A stretch of 46,629 nt of DNA from the NCBI GenBank assembly GCA_947492175.1, contig CANLMQ010000043.1:1-46629 (forward strand), in the 5' to 3' direction. Origin of the DNA: an uncultured Draconibacterium sp. Lineage in GTDB: Bacteria > Bacteroidota > Bacteroidia > Bacteroidales > Prolixibacteraceae. This document shows, piece by piece, positions 24,968 to 33,982 of the stretch. The position numbers and the translations under genes are program-made. The notes beneath the pieces are model-generated. The model was not told the origin of the DNA and did not search any database. It saw nothing but the letters and a program-made list of their open reading frames with translations. Within the stretch, counting starts at the first letter, position 1. Every line of letters begins with the position of its first letter.

Positions 24968-25531
24968 TTATTCTATTCTCAACGAGTCTATTGTTTTGTT
25001 TGTTCTTTTTAGCCGATAGAACATCAATTTTTCAGAATCGTCCGGCAGTGTAATGTATCTATCGAAACGCATCCCTATTTTTTCCAGAAGTTTTTGCGAT
25101 GAGTGATTTCGGGGTAAAGTAATGGCACAGATTTCGGTAAGTAAAAAAAGGTCGAAACCGGCTCTTTTTATTTTCTCGGCCGATTCAAAGGCATAACCTT
25201 GACCTTCGAATTCGGGTAAAAATGCAAAGCCAATGTCAATAGCTTCCAAACCTTCCCGGTCGTGTAATCCGCAAGTCCCCATCTTTGTATTATCTGATTT
25301 ACGGATAACAGTGTAGTTCCCAAAACCCAGGCGTTTCAACTGTGGGTACATTTTTACTTTAATATACAACTGCGCTTCTTCAATCGATTTTACATTCCGG
25401 TCGCCAATGTATTTTAACCACGATTCACAATTAAGGAGCTTGTATATAAATTCCGCGTCGTCTTCAATACAAGGGCGTATATACAATCGTTCTGTTTCAA
25501 AAGTGGTATAGCGAACTCCGTCAATAATCAT
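24968..25531 (-). CDS. GNAT-family N-acetyltransferase (RimJ/RimL-like)
   Basis: From the ATG at 25531 (MIIDGVRYTTFETERLYIRP) the protein has 187 residues; an upstream ATG at 25561 would add ten. The acetyltransferase fold is shown by TERLYIRPCIEDDAEFIYKL at the start, GTCGLHDREGLEAIDIGFAF, and the acetyl-CoA loop EFEGQGYAFES. The C-terminal NHSSQKLLEKIGMRF is typical for the RimJ/L branch that acetylates ribosomal proteins or other amines. The real substrate is unknown. It is monocistronic. Confidence 0.88.
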   Translation of the reverse strand: MIIDGVRYTTFETERLYIRPCIEDDAEFIYKLLNCESWLKYIGDRNVKSIEEAQLYIKVKMYPQLKRLGFGNYTVIRKSDNTKMGTCGLHDREGLEAIDIGFAFLPEFEGQGYAFESAEKIKRAGFDLFLLTEICAITLPRNHSSQKLLEKIGMRFDRYITLPDDSEKLMFYRLKRTNKTIDSLRIE

Positions 25532-25754
25532 TTTATCAGAATTAATATAATAAAGAAACAAAATTTAGGGAGATGAAGTGAGTATGTAAAAAAAATCACA
25601 CAGGAGAGAGATTGTTATTTTGTTGAATAGTTGGGAAAGGTTGTGTTATGAGTACGAAAGAATGGATTGATATAATCAGCCAATTCCTTTCTGAACTGTA
25701 AGTTAAGTCGCAATGGAATCCTATATTGAAAGGGTTTCTGAAGAAATAAAAATG

Positions 25755-25763
25755 TACTTTTGC
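25755..25763 (+). promoter_or_regulatory. -7 element before purT
   Basis: TACTTTTGC matches the Bacteroidota -7 consensus TAnnTTTGC and lies 24 bp before the purT start codon. A weak -33 element (TTTC) is present upstream. Confidence 0.5.
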
Positions 25764-25786
25764 GACATTAAAAAAATAGAATAGTG

Positions 25787-26980
25787 ATGAGTAAAAATAA
25801 GATAGTTTTAGGAACACCGTTTTCGGCATCAGCAACAAAAGTTATTTTATTGGGAGCTGGCGAATTGGGGAAAGAAGTGGTTATAGAATTTCAGCGTTAT
25901 GGTGCCGAAGTTATTGCAGTAGATAGTTACAAAAACGCACCGGCCATGCAGGTTGCCGACCGTTTTTATGTGGCATCGATGCTGGATGGTGAAAGCCTGG
26001 CTGAGATAATCAGAACGGAAAAGCCCGATTATATAATTCCCGAAGTAGAAGCCATTGCAACCGACACATTAATTGAGCTGGAGAAAGAAGGATTTAACGT
26101 AATCCCGACAGCCAATGCCACAAAACTTACTATGAATCGGGAAGGAATCCGGACTCTGGCAGCTGAAGAGCTGGGGCTTTCTACATCGCCTTACAAATTT
26201 GCAGGCTCAAAAGACGAGTTTGTGGCAGCTATTAACGAAATTGGATTTCCATGTGTGGTAAAACCAATTATGAGTTCGTCGGGGAAAGGGCAGAGTGTAG
26301 TTAAAAGTGCAAACGATATTGATAAAGCCTGGACATATGCCATTGAAGGAGCGCGTGGTAACAGCGACCGGGTAATTGTGGAAGGATTTATCGATTTTAA
26401 TTACGAAATTACCTTGCTTACCATTAGTCATGCCGACGGGGTTTCGTTTTGCGAACCTATCGGACACCGTCAGGAAGGTGGAGACTATCAGGAGTCGTGG
26501 CAACCACAGGCTATGAGCCCCGCAGCTTTAAAAGAAGCTCAATACATTGCCCAAAGTGTTGTTGAAGCCTTAGGTGGACGTGGTTTGTTTGGCGTAGAGT
26601 TTTTTGTGAAAAATGATAAGGTGTACTTTAGTGAACTTTCTCCTCGTCCGCACGATACAGGGATGGTAACAATGATTTCGCAGGATTTAAGCGAGTTTGC
26701 ACTGCACGTAAGAGCGGTTCTTGGATTGCCTGTTCCAAATATAAAATTTCACGGACCAGCTGCCAGCAGTGTAATTATGGTTAAAGGAACCTCTTCGGAA
26801 GTACAGTTCGGCAATCTGGAGGAAGCGTTAAAAGAACCCGATACACAAGTGCGTTTATTTGGTAAACCCGAAGTAAAAGGCGAGCGCAGAATGGGTGTTT
26901 GTTTGGCCCGCGCCAACTCTGTTGAAGAAGCGCGTGAAAAAGCGAACAACTCCAGCAAAGCAATTCGGGTAGAATTATAG
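25787..26980 (+). CDS. purT: Formate-dependent phosphoribosylglycinamide formyltransferase
   Basis: I choose the ATG at 25787 (397 residues); a GTG immediately upstream is also in frame. The ATP-grasp enzyme has the N-terminal loop LLGAGELGKEV (about 22-32), EVEAIATDTL (near 85), the GKGQSVV phosphate loop near 166, and the C-terminal RLFGKPEVKGERRMGV. PurT uses formate and ATP to formylate GAR in purine synthesis. It has a hairpin terminator immediately after the gene, so it is a single-gene unit. Confidence 0.97.
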   Translation: MSKNKIVLGTPFSASATKVILLGAGELGKEVVIEFQRYGAEVIAVDSYKNAPAMQVADRFYVASMLDGESLAEIIRTEKPDYIIPEVEAIATDTLIELEKEGFNVIPTANATKLTMNREGIRTLAAEELGLSTSPYKFAGSKDEFVAAINEIGFPCVVKPIMSSSGKGQSVVKSANDIDKAWTYAIEGARGNSDRVIVEGFIDFNYEITLLTISHADGVSFCEPIGHRQEGGDYQESWQPQAMSPAALKEAQYIAQSVVEALGGRGLFGVEFFVKNDKVYFSELSPRPHDTGMVTMISQDLSEFALHVRAVLGLPVPNIKFHGPAASSVIMVKGTSSEVQFGNLEEALKEPDTQVRLFGKPEVKGERRMGVCLARANSVEEAREKANNSSKAIRVEL

Positions 26981-27009
26981 AATTATCTGAAACTTTTTAG
27001 AAAAATAAA

Positions 27010-27033
27010 AATCCCGGCGTCCACTCCGGGATT
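27010..27033 (+). terminator. Terminator of purT
   Basis: The stem AATCCCGG / CCGGGATT with loop CGTCCACT lies 30 bp after purT. The T-tract is poor (TCTATCTCATTTTTT), so efficiency is uncertain. Confidence 0.65.
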
Positions 27034-27422
27034 CTATCTCATTTTTTGATGTTGTGTTTACAACTTTAATTGGGTTTGTTTTACAAATAAAGTTGAAGTT
27101 TTTATTCTATTGTAATTTTCTCAGATGAAAACCGGGGTTCAAATAGCTGAGTTATTACTTCAATTTTTCTGATTTGTGAAACGCTGTTTTTTAAACTTGA
27201 TAAAACTCAGTTTTAAAACTGATAACGAACCATAATGTTGGTTGGCTTGTTCTTGATGAAACAATTTCGAAATGCTTCGGTGCCTAAAGACGAATGGAGC
27301 AGTTTGAAACAGTTATGCGAAATATCAATAATGTTATTTGTAGCATCAGGACGAGATAAATAATTTGATCCAGGACTGTTACTTTTGGCTGCGTTGGTTG
27401 TCGCAGGCAAAATAAGCAGAAT
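27034..27422. other. Gap upstream of the YyaL-type gene; palindrome and weak minus-strand frame
   Basis: A perfect palindrome CAGTTTTAAAACTG is at 27208-27221. On the minus strand a TTG-started frame at 27213-27410 encodes 65 residues that end KPTNIMVRYQF, an ending like that of outer-membrane barrels. No ATG and no recognisable domain support it, so I do not call a gene. The promoter of the plus-strand gene must lie here. Confidence 0.35.
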
Positions 27423-29441
27423 ATGAAATACACCAACAAATTAATACAATCCACTTCTCCCTATCTTTTACAACATGCTCATAATCCGGTAAACTGGAAT
27501 CAGTGGAGCGAGGAAGTACTAAAGCAGGCTCAAAAGGAAAACAAACTTATTTTGGTGAGTATCGGATATGCCGCCTGTCACTGGTGTCATGTAATGGAGC
27601 ACGAAAGTTTTGAAGACACTGAAGTGGCGCGCGTGATGAACGAAAATTATGTTTGTATTAAAGTCGATCGCGAGGAACGCCCCGATGTGGATCATTATTA
27701 TATGAGTGCAGTGCAGTTAATGGGATTGCAAGGCGGCTGGCCTTTAAATGTAATTGCCTTACCCGATGGTAGGCCGATTTGGGGAGGAACTTATTTTCCA
27801 AAAGAAGCCTGGTCGAAAAATTTGTTGACAGTTGCTGAATTCTTTAAAAATAATGAATCTAAAACAGCTGAATATGGCAATCAGTTAAAGGAGAGAATAA
27901 AACAGGTTTCATTACCGGAGCAGGTACAAAATGAAGTTCCGGTAACTGAGGAACTTATAAAAGCCGGTGTGGAAGGGTGGAAACAACGATGGGATATGAA
28001 AGAAGGAGGGAGCACTGGTTCCCCAAAGTTTCCAATGCCGGTAAATCTCGACTTTTTGCTCTATTACGGATTTATAAAAAACGACAATAAAACGCTCGAA
28101 TTTGTACATACTACCTTGGAAAAAATGGCTTATGGTGGTATTTACGATCAGGTGGGCGGAGGTTTTGCACGGTATTCGGTTGATGAGAAATGGAAAGTTC
28201 CGCATTTTGAAAAAATGCTTTATGATAACGCCCAGTTACTAAGTAGCTACTCAAAAGGATATCAGTATTATAAAAATGAAGAATTTAAAAGGGTTGTTTA
28301 TGAAACGATCTGTTTTATGGAGCGGGAACTGATGAATAAAACCGGGGCATTTTATTCGTCGCTTGATGCGGACAGTGAAGGAGAGGAGGGCAAGTTTTAT
28401 GTGTGGAAAGAACAAGAACTGAAGCCGATTTTGGGAACAAATTACCCGCTTTTTGCCAACTATTATAATGTGAATAAAAAGGGATTTTGGGAGAAGGGAA
28501 ATAATATCTTGTTGCGCAATATTCGCGATGAAAATTTTGCGGCTAAAAATAATTTAACGCTTCATCAGCTTCAGGTAAAAATAGGAAAGTGGAAGTATGT
28601 TCTGTTAAAAGAAAGGAAAAAGCGTGTTCGTCCGGGGCTCGACGATAAAACCTTAACATCGTGGAATGCACTTGCAATACAAGGATTGGTTGATGCGTGC
28701 AAAGCTTTTAACGAGGAGCATTTTTTACGGCTGGCAATTAAAAGTGCCACATTTATTTCCGGAAATTTGTTGAATGAAAACGGGAAGTTATTTCATAGCT
28801 GGAAAGCAGGAATAAGTTCGATAGATGGTTTTCTGGAGGATTATGCTTTTGTCATTCAGGCGTATATCTCGCTGTTTGAAGTTACCGGCGATAAAACATG
28901 GCTGAATCTGGCAGAAAAAATAAATGCATTTACTCTAAAGCATTTTTATGATGAGAATAGCGGGCTGTTTTATTTCTCAGAGAAAAATTCGGTTTCGGTT
29001 ATTGGTAACCATTTTCAAAAAGAAGACAATGTAATTCCTGCAGCCAATTCGGTAATGGCAAATAACCTGCACCGTTTGTACTTGTTGTTTGGCCGTCCGG
29101 AGTATCAGAAAATGGCAAAAAAAATGTTGCAATACATAACTCCATATTTTAACAAGTATCCGATGGCGTATGCCAACTGGGGGGCACTAATGCTCAAACA
29201 AACGGAACCCTATTTCGAGGTGGCCGTTTGTGGAATCAACTCAAATATACTTTTGTCGCAACTGCAGGTTGGTTATCAACCCAATATTCTTTGGGCACAT
29301 ACAAATTCGGAGAGTGAAATTCCAATTCTAAAGAGCCGTTTTCAAATTGGCGACGATTTAATTTATGTGTGCAGGGATGGAGTATGTCAGCTTCCGGTGA
29401 AAACGGCAGAGGAGGCTTTGAACCTTTTAAAGGAAAACTGA
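27423..29441 (+). CDS. YyaL/DUF255 thioredoxin-domain protein (spermatogenesis-associated 20-like)
   Basis: The 672-residue protein has the family architecture: an N-terminal thioredoxin-like domain (about 5-165) starting STSPYLLQHAHNPVNWNQW and with a C52-H-W-C55 motif, followed by an alpha/alpha-toroid of the glycosidase type (about 190-560; KFPMPVNLDFLL, GGIYDQVGGGFARYSVD, KVPHFEKMLYDNAQLL). The biochemical function of this widespread cytoplasmic family is not known; cellobiose-epimerase-like folds have been noted. It is followed after 21 bp by the FAD oxidoreductase gene, forming a two-gene unit. Confidence 0.93.
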   Translation: MKYTNKLIQSTSPYLLQHAHNPVNWNQWSEEVLKQAQKENKLILVSIGYAACHWCHVMEHESFEDTEVARVMNENYVCIKVDREERPDVDHYYMSAVQLMGLQGGWPLNVIALPDGRPIWGGTYFPKEAWSKNLLTVAEFFKNNESKTAEYGNQLKERIKQVSLPEQVQNEVPVTEELIKAGVEGWKQRWDMKEGGSTGSPKFPMPVNLDFLLYYGFIKNDNKTLEFVHTTLEKMAYGGIYDQVGGGFARYSVDEKWKVPHFEKMLYDNAQLLSSYSKGYQYYKNEEFKRVVYETICFMERELMNKTGAFYSSLDADSEGEEGKFYVWKEQELKPILGTNYPLFANYYNVNKKGFWEKGNNILLRNIRDENFAAKNNLTLHQLQVKIGKWKYVLLKERKKRVRPGLDDKTLTSWNALAIQGLVDACKAFNEEHFLRLAIKSATFISGNLLNENGKLFHSWKAGISSIDGFLEDYAFVIQAYISLFEVTGDKTWLNLAEKINAFTLKHFYDENSGLFYFSEKNSVSVIGNHFQKEDNVIPAANSVMANNLHRLYLLFGRPEYQKMAKKMLQYITPYFNKYPMAYANWGALMLKQTEPYFEVAVCGINSNILLSQLQVGYQPNILWAHTNSESEIPILKSRFQIGDDLIYVCRDGVCQLPVKTAEEALNLLKEN

Positions 29442-29462
29442 AACGACCATGCCAATTTAGAT

Positions 29463-30518
29463 ATGATAAAAAAAGTTGATTTTCTGATAATTGGACAGGG
29501 ACTTGCCGGAACAATGCTGGCTTTCGAAATGTTGGATGCAGGTGTTGATTTTCGCATTGTTAGCGCTCCTGGCAAAAGTAAAGCTTCGCTGGTGGTAGCC
29601 GGAATGATAAATCCACTTGTTTTTAAACGCCTTACCAAAAGCTGGATGGTTGATACTTTGCTTCCGGTAATGACTGAAAAGTACAGGATGTTGGAAAAGA
29701 CACTGAACAAATCGTTTCTTTACAGGAAAGAGATTTTGAAACCTTTGTCGGAGCAGGAAAAAGAGCTTTGGGGAGAGCGGAAAAAACAGCCCGGATTTAG
29801 CAACTATATTGGTGATATTCGGGAAACAGTTCCCATTGATTATTTATCAGAGTCGAAAGCCTATGCAAATGTTAAACAAGCGGGTTATTTAAATCTTGAT
29901 GTTTTTTTACAGGCAGCAGAGGTTTATTTTCGAAATAAGGATTTGTTGGTTGAAGATGATTTTCTGTTGGATGAAAAGCAAGGCGATTCAACATCTTATA
30001 AAATAGGCGATCTTATTTACGAAAAACTTGTGTTTTGCGAAGGATATCATCTTTATAAGAATTCCTTATTTGATTTTGTGCAATTTAAACCGGTAAAAGG
30101 CGAAGTACTTCAGATTTATGCACCGGAACTTTCTGAGCATTTTATTCTGAATAAAAAGGTGTTTGTTTTGCCGGTTGGAAATCATCGGTTTAAAGTAGGT
30201 TCCACCTATGAGTGGAAAGACTTAAGCGAAAAGACAACCGAAGACGGTAGGCGCTCAATTATTGAACGGTTAAACCAGTTCGTTTTTGCAGATTATAAAA
30301 TAGAAAATCATTGGGCGGGTGTTCGGCCAACTGTAGCTGATCGCAGGCCTGTTTTGGGACGGCATCCGAAGTATAAGGATATATTTGTATTTAATGGTTT
30401 AGGAACAAAAGGTGTAATGCTGGCTCCCTACATGGCACAGGAAATGGTTCGGTTTTTAAACCGGGAAAATTACGGGCTGTCAGACGAAATAAATGTGCAG
30501 CGTTTTAATAAAAAATAA
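29463..30518 (+). CDS. FAD-dependent oxidoreductase (DAO family)
   Basis: The 351-residue protein starts with the FAD-binding Rossmann motif GQGLAGTMLAFEML (about 11-24). The C-terminal HWAGVRPTVADRRPVLGRHP and FNGLGTKGVMLAP are typical of D-amino-acid-oxidase/glycine-oxidase-like proteins. It may oxidise an amine or amino acid; the substrate is not evident. It is the second gene of the unit with the YyaL-type protein, and a strong terminator follows. Confidence 0.88.
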   Translation: MIKKVDFLIIGQGLAGTMLAFEMLDAGVDFRIVSAPGKSKASLVVAGMINPLVFKRLTKSWMVDTLLPVMTEKYRMLEKTLNKSFLYRKEILKPLSEQEKELWGERKKQPGFSNYIGDIRETVPIDYLSESKAYANVKQAGYLNLDVFLQAAEVYFRNKDLLVEDDFLLDEKQGDSTSYKIGDLIYEKLVFCEGYHLYKNSLFDFVQFKPVKGEVLQIYAPELSEHFILNKKVFVLPVGNHRFKVGSTYEWKDLSEKTTEDGRRSIIERLNQFVFADYKIENHWAGVRPTVADRRPVLGRHPKYKDIFVFNGLGTKGVMLAPYMAQEMVRFLNRENYGLSDEINVQRFNKK

Positions 30519-30550
30519 ATCCCGGGGAATATTCCTCGTCCCCGGGATTT
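30517..30550 (+). terminator. Terminator of the FAD oxidoreductase unit
   Basis: Perfect 12-bp stem AAATCCCGGGGA / TCCCCGGGATTT with a 10-nt loop, followed by GTTATTTT. It lies between convergent genes and begins inside the stop region of the upstream gene. Confidence 0.88.
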
Positions 30551-30577
30551 GTTATTTTGAATACTGTCAGGCTGGTT

Positions 30578-32647
30578 TTAATCCATCAATTTCATTTGTA
30601 AATACACATACTGAAGTGCAGCCATTTTTGCATGTTGCTCGTTAGTTGATGCACCGGCATGGCCTCCTTCTGTATTCTCAAAATAATAAACTTTATATCC
30701 CATTTCATTCATGCGGGCTACCATTTTACGGGCATGTCCCGGGTGTACGCGGTCGTCCCGGGTTGAGGTGGTAAAGAAAACTTCAGGATAATTCATTCCC
30801 TTTTTGACATTCTGGTAAGGTGAATATTTTTTTATGTATTCCCACTCTTCGGGAATATCTGGATTCCCGTATTCTGCCATCCAGCTGGCTCCGGCCAGTA
30901 GTTTGTTGTAGCGTTTCATATCCAGCAGGGGAACAGCGCAAACTACTGCGTTGTATAAATCGGGGCGTTGTGTAAATCCAACACCTACAAGTAAGCCACC
31001 ATTGCTACCTCCAATAATTCCCAGTCTGCGGGGCGAAGTAATTTTTTTAGCAATCAGATCTTCCGCCACAGCAAAATAATCGTCGTAAATACGTTGGCGG
31101 TTTTCCTTTAATCCGGCCTGGTGCCATTTGGGACCAAATTCGCCACCTCCTCGAATATTGGCAAGTACATAAATTCCGCCTTTTTCGAGCCATGCAGTTC
31201 CGGTAACGGCACTGTAGTGTGGAAGCCGTGCAACTTCAAAACCACCGTAAGCACCAATTAGTGTCGGATTATTTCCGTCGAGTTTTGTATTTTTATTTGA
31301 TACAACAAAATAGGGAATCTTTGTGCCGTCTTTTGAGGCTACCTCAAATTGCTGAACTTTGTAATCTTCGGTTGGAAAAAACGATTTAAGCGATTTTACT
31401 TTTACAAACTTTCCGGTTGAAGCATCGCTTTTGTACAAGGTTGATGGTTCCAAAAAGTTTTGGAAATAGAAAAAGAAATTGTCGCTTTCTTCATCGGCCG
31501 AGCCAAGCGAAATATTTCCAAATTGCGGAGCGTCAATCTTTTCTTTTTGCCATGTCCCGTTAAAGGTATATTTGTAGAGTTCGCTTTTTACATTATTGAG
31601 CATGTTAACCAAAAGAACATTTTTTGTTGTATTGGCATCGGTTATACTCGAACGTTCGTCGGGCGAAACAATTAGCTGGTAGTTGGTGCCATCTTCGAGG
31701 AGGTTGTTGTAAGCAATACTTATCATGTCGCCCTGTTTAAACGATTTTCCTCCAATCTCCCAATCCGATTTTAGTTGAAAAAGTATCTGGCCTTTAAAAA
31801 TGCCTGAAAGTTCTATGTCATCAGGTAAGGTGGGTTTTATTAATTTCCCGCTTTCAATAAAGAAGTAACTACCTGTATAAAACGAAGTGCGTTGTGTAAT
31901 AAGCTGGTATGTTTTTTCTTTGGTTTGAATGGAATAACCCCAGATTCCCATATCGTTTTCTTTGCCTTCAAAAACCGGTTTTGCCTCCTTCAAAGCAGTT
32001 CCTCGTTTCCATATTTTTACTTCTTTCGGATAGCCCGAAGTGGTCATTCCTGTTCCAAAATCAGTGGACACAATTAAGGTGTTTTCATCAATCCAGCTAG
32101 CACTCCCTTTGGCTTCCGGCACATAAAATCCATCAGTTACAAATTCTTTTTTTAAAGCATCAAATTCGCGGATAACAACAGCATCGCCACCACCTTTCGA
32201 AAGATTAACAAGAAATTTGTTGTAGTCGGGGTACAAACCTGAAGCACCTTTAAACACATATTTTTCACCATCTTTTTCCGAAAGGGCATCAATATCAAGA
32301 ACTGTTTCCCATTCCGGATTGCCGCTTAAATAACTTTTTACGGTTGTCCGGCGCCAAATACCACGCTGGTGTTCGGCATCCTGCCAAAAGTTATAAACCA
32401 TCTCCCCCCGAATTGTTGGGTCTGCAATTCGGTCGGTAGAATTATAAATTTCTAAACTCTTCTCGTAAATAGATTTATAATTGGGCTGACCGGTTAAAAC
32501 ATCAAGAGTTTTTTCGTTCCAGTTTCCAACCCATTCCAACGATTCTTCTGCATCCACATCTTCTAACCAAAGATACGGATCTTCCTGTGCTTTGCTAAAC
32601 TGTGTCATAAGAGCCAGCAAAGTAAAGAATAATACGATTTTTTTCAT
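30578..32647 (-). CDS. Exported prolyl oligopeptidase-type serine peptidase (S9A)
   Basis: From the ATG at 32647 the protein has 689 residues with signal peptide MKKIVLFFTLLALMTQFSKA; the frame opens 54 bp earlier, but that start would put 18 residues before the signal. The N-terminal seven-bladed propeller covers about 75-420. The hydrolase domain holds the triad S548 (IIGGSNGGLLVG), D631 or D632 (STRDDRVHPGH) and H663 (EGGHAGAS). S9A enzymes cut short peptides after proline. The signal peptide puts it in the periplasm, where it would act on imported peptides. It stands alone on the minus strand. Confidence 0.95.
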   Translation of the reverse strand: MKKIVLFFTLLALMTQFSKAQEDPYLWLEDVDAEESLEWVGNWNEKTLDVLTGQPNYKSIYEKSLEIYNSTDRIADPTIRGEMVYNFWQDAEHQRGIWRRTTVKSYLSGNPEWETVLDIDALSEKDGEKYVFKGASGLYPDYNKFLVNLSKGGGDAVVIREFDALKKEFVTDGFYVPEAKGSASWIDENTLIVSTDFGTGMTTSGYPKEVKIWKRGTALKEAKPVFEGKENDMGIWGYSIQTKEKTYQLITQRTSFYTGSYFFIESGKLIKPTLPDDIELSGIFKGQILFQLKSDWEIGGKSFKQGDMISIAYNNLLEDGTNYQLIVSPDERSSITDANTTKNVLLVNMLNNVKSELYKYTFNGTWQKEKIDAPQFGNISLGSADEESDNFFFYFQNFLEPSTLYKSDASTGKFVKVKSLKSFFPTEDYKVQQFEVASKDGTKIPYFVVSNKNTKLDGNNPTLIGAYGGFEVARLPHYSAVTGTAWLEKGGIYVLANIRGGGEFGPKWHQAGLKENRQRIYDDYFAVAEDLIAKKITSPRRLGIIGGSNGGLLVGVGFTQRPDLYNAVVCAVPLLDMKRYNKLLAGASWMAEYGNPDIPEEWEYIKKYSPYQNVKKGMNYPEVFFTTSTRDDRVHPGHARKMVARMNEMGYKVYYFENTEGGHAGASTNEQHAKMAALQYVYLQMKLMD

Positions 32648-32911
32648 ATGATTACATTTTTTTAGAAAAACAATCTCGTTAAAAATACAAATAGTCCACA
32701 TCCTTAAGCGTGATTCTATTTGGTTTAATTCAGTATACTTTTAGTATTATAATTGGCGAATTATTACACTTGAGAAAATTTTTCGGATGGTGATTTGGAA
32801 GTTAATTGATGTATTGTTTTCGGGGTTTTATAAAAACTGGAAGTAATTGCAAAGAGATATACTCTGTAATCAGAAGCCGAAACCACCGGATGCAGAAGTG
32901 AAGTAGTTAAA

Positions 32912-32919
32912 TAATTTTG
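32912..32919 (+). promoter_or_regulatory. -7 element before rpiB
   Basis: TAATTTTG fits the TAnnTTTG consensus about 52 bp before the rpiB start. No strong -33 element was found. Confidence 0.4.
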
Positions 32920-32971
32920 TAAGGTCTAAGAAGTTAATGATACTATTGAGAAAGATAATTCAAAAACGAAT

Positions 32972-33418
32972 ATGAAAATTGCTATAGGAAACGACCATGC
33001 CGGTTATGAAATAAAAATGACCCTTTTAAAATGGCTTGAACAGGAAGGACATGAGCTAAAAAATTTTGGAACTGATACGTTGGAATCCGTTGATTATCCG
33101 GATTATGTACATCCGGTGGCTAAGGCCATTGAAAAAGGAGAGTTTAAATACGGAGTACTGATTTGTGGGAGTGGGCAGGGAGTTTCATTTACTGCTAATA
33201 AACATCAGGGAATAAGAGCTGCTTTATGCTGGAACGCTGAAATTGCGGAGGTGGCGCGTAAACACAATAATGCGAATATTTTATGTCTTCCGGGACGTTA
33301 TATAAGTAAAGAGGAAAGCATCGATATTTTAAAAAAGTTTCTTTATACTCAATTTGAGGGGGGGAGACACCAAAACCGATTATGCAAGGTTTCAGTTTGT
33401 TCTGCGTGTTCAATATAG
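32972..33418 (+). CDS. rpiB: Ribose-5-phosphate isomerase B
   Basis: The 148-residue protein is a RpiB/LacA/LacB isomerase. It starts MKIAIGNDHAGYEIK with the active-site D9-H10, has ICGSGQGVSFTANK with the catalytic cysteine (about C65), and RAALCWNAEIAEVARKHNNANILCLPGR. The C-terminus is FEGGRHQNRLCKVSVCSACSI, a few residues longer than usual and cysteine-rich. It interconverts ribose-5-phosphate and ribulose-5-phosphate in the cytoplasm. Confidence 0.94.
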   Translation: MKIAIGNDHAGYEIKMTLLKWLEQEGHELKNFGTDTLESVDYPDYVHPVAKAIEKGEFKYGVLICGSGQGVSFTANKHQGIRAALCWNAEIAEVARKHNNANILCLPGRYISKEESIDILKKFLYTQFEGGRHQNRLCKVSVCSACSI

Positions 33419-33672
33419 CTGATTGTAAGAACTTATTACTAAAAATAATCTTTGAGTTTCATGTTTTTTGGGGCGTGTTCTATTGATATGAGTTGGTAAT
33501 TAGAAAAGGAGTATTCACTGTCTTATCTTCAAAATGAAATGTGGTAATTTTTTGTTTTATGATTATGTTATTGGTTTGTATAAGGCCATGAATAAAAGAA
33601 ATTAACATAATCTAATTAATATTTGTATCTTAGGTTCAAATTTTGAACCATTACAAAACCAGATAATTTCAA
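33419..33672. other. Non-coding region with inverted repeat GGTTCAAA-T-TTTGAACC
   Basis: Between rpiB and the kinase relic there is no gene. A perfect 8-bp inverted repeat with one central base, 33633-33649, may be an operator or part of a promoter. I see nothing else. Confidence 0.45.
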
Positions 33673-33961
33673 ATGCAATTTACCCATTTCAAATACAATG
33701 TTTTATTATTAGTTGTGCTAGTCGGTTTCTGTTACCAATTAACATGTAACTCTTTCTCTTAATATTCACAATTTCTTGCTAAAGTGCTACGTGATTAATT
33801 CAACCAAAATAAAGGCTATGCAAATATTTGAAGGGTACCGAAAATTGTTCTCGAAAAAAATGAAACAAAATATCGAGTTTACAATTACAGAGCTCTCTAA
33901 TGTTAAACCAAATAAACAGGGAACAAAAGTACAGATAAGTATACCGATAGACTCTGATTAA
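33673..33961 (+). pseudogene. Relic of a LytS-type sensor kinase (start and C-terminus only)
   Basis: An ATG at 33673 opens a 29-codon frame, MQFTHFKYNVLLLVVLVGFC then YQLTCNSFS-stop, that reads as a signal peptide or first membrane segment. From about 33794 the plus strand encodes INSTKIKAMQIFEGYRKLFS, followed by a run ending TKVQISIPIDSD. This lines up with the end of the intact kinase next door (MAMEIFEKRRKLI ... VKVTLEIPVLDND). The TPR region, transmembrane helix, H-box and N-box are missing, so this appears to be a paralogous kinase gene with a very large internal deletion. The fragment stops 22 bp before the intact kinase starts. Confidence 0.65.
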
Positions 33962-33982
33962 TAAACCTTAAAGATTGAACAA

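Noticed and set aside
27213..27410. Small minus-strand gene before the YyaL-type gene
   Set aside because: Only a TTG start, no signal or domain, and it covers the promoter region of the plus-strand gene. Kept as an observation only.
33195..33413. Antisense frame inside rpiB
   Set aside because: Fully covered by the strongly supported rpiB gene.
33360..33418. Frameshift at the C-terminus of rpiB at the G run
   Set aside because: The reading continues through FEGGRHQNR as in the family and stops about where expected; the tail is only slightly different.
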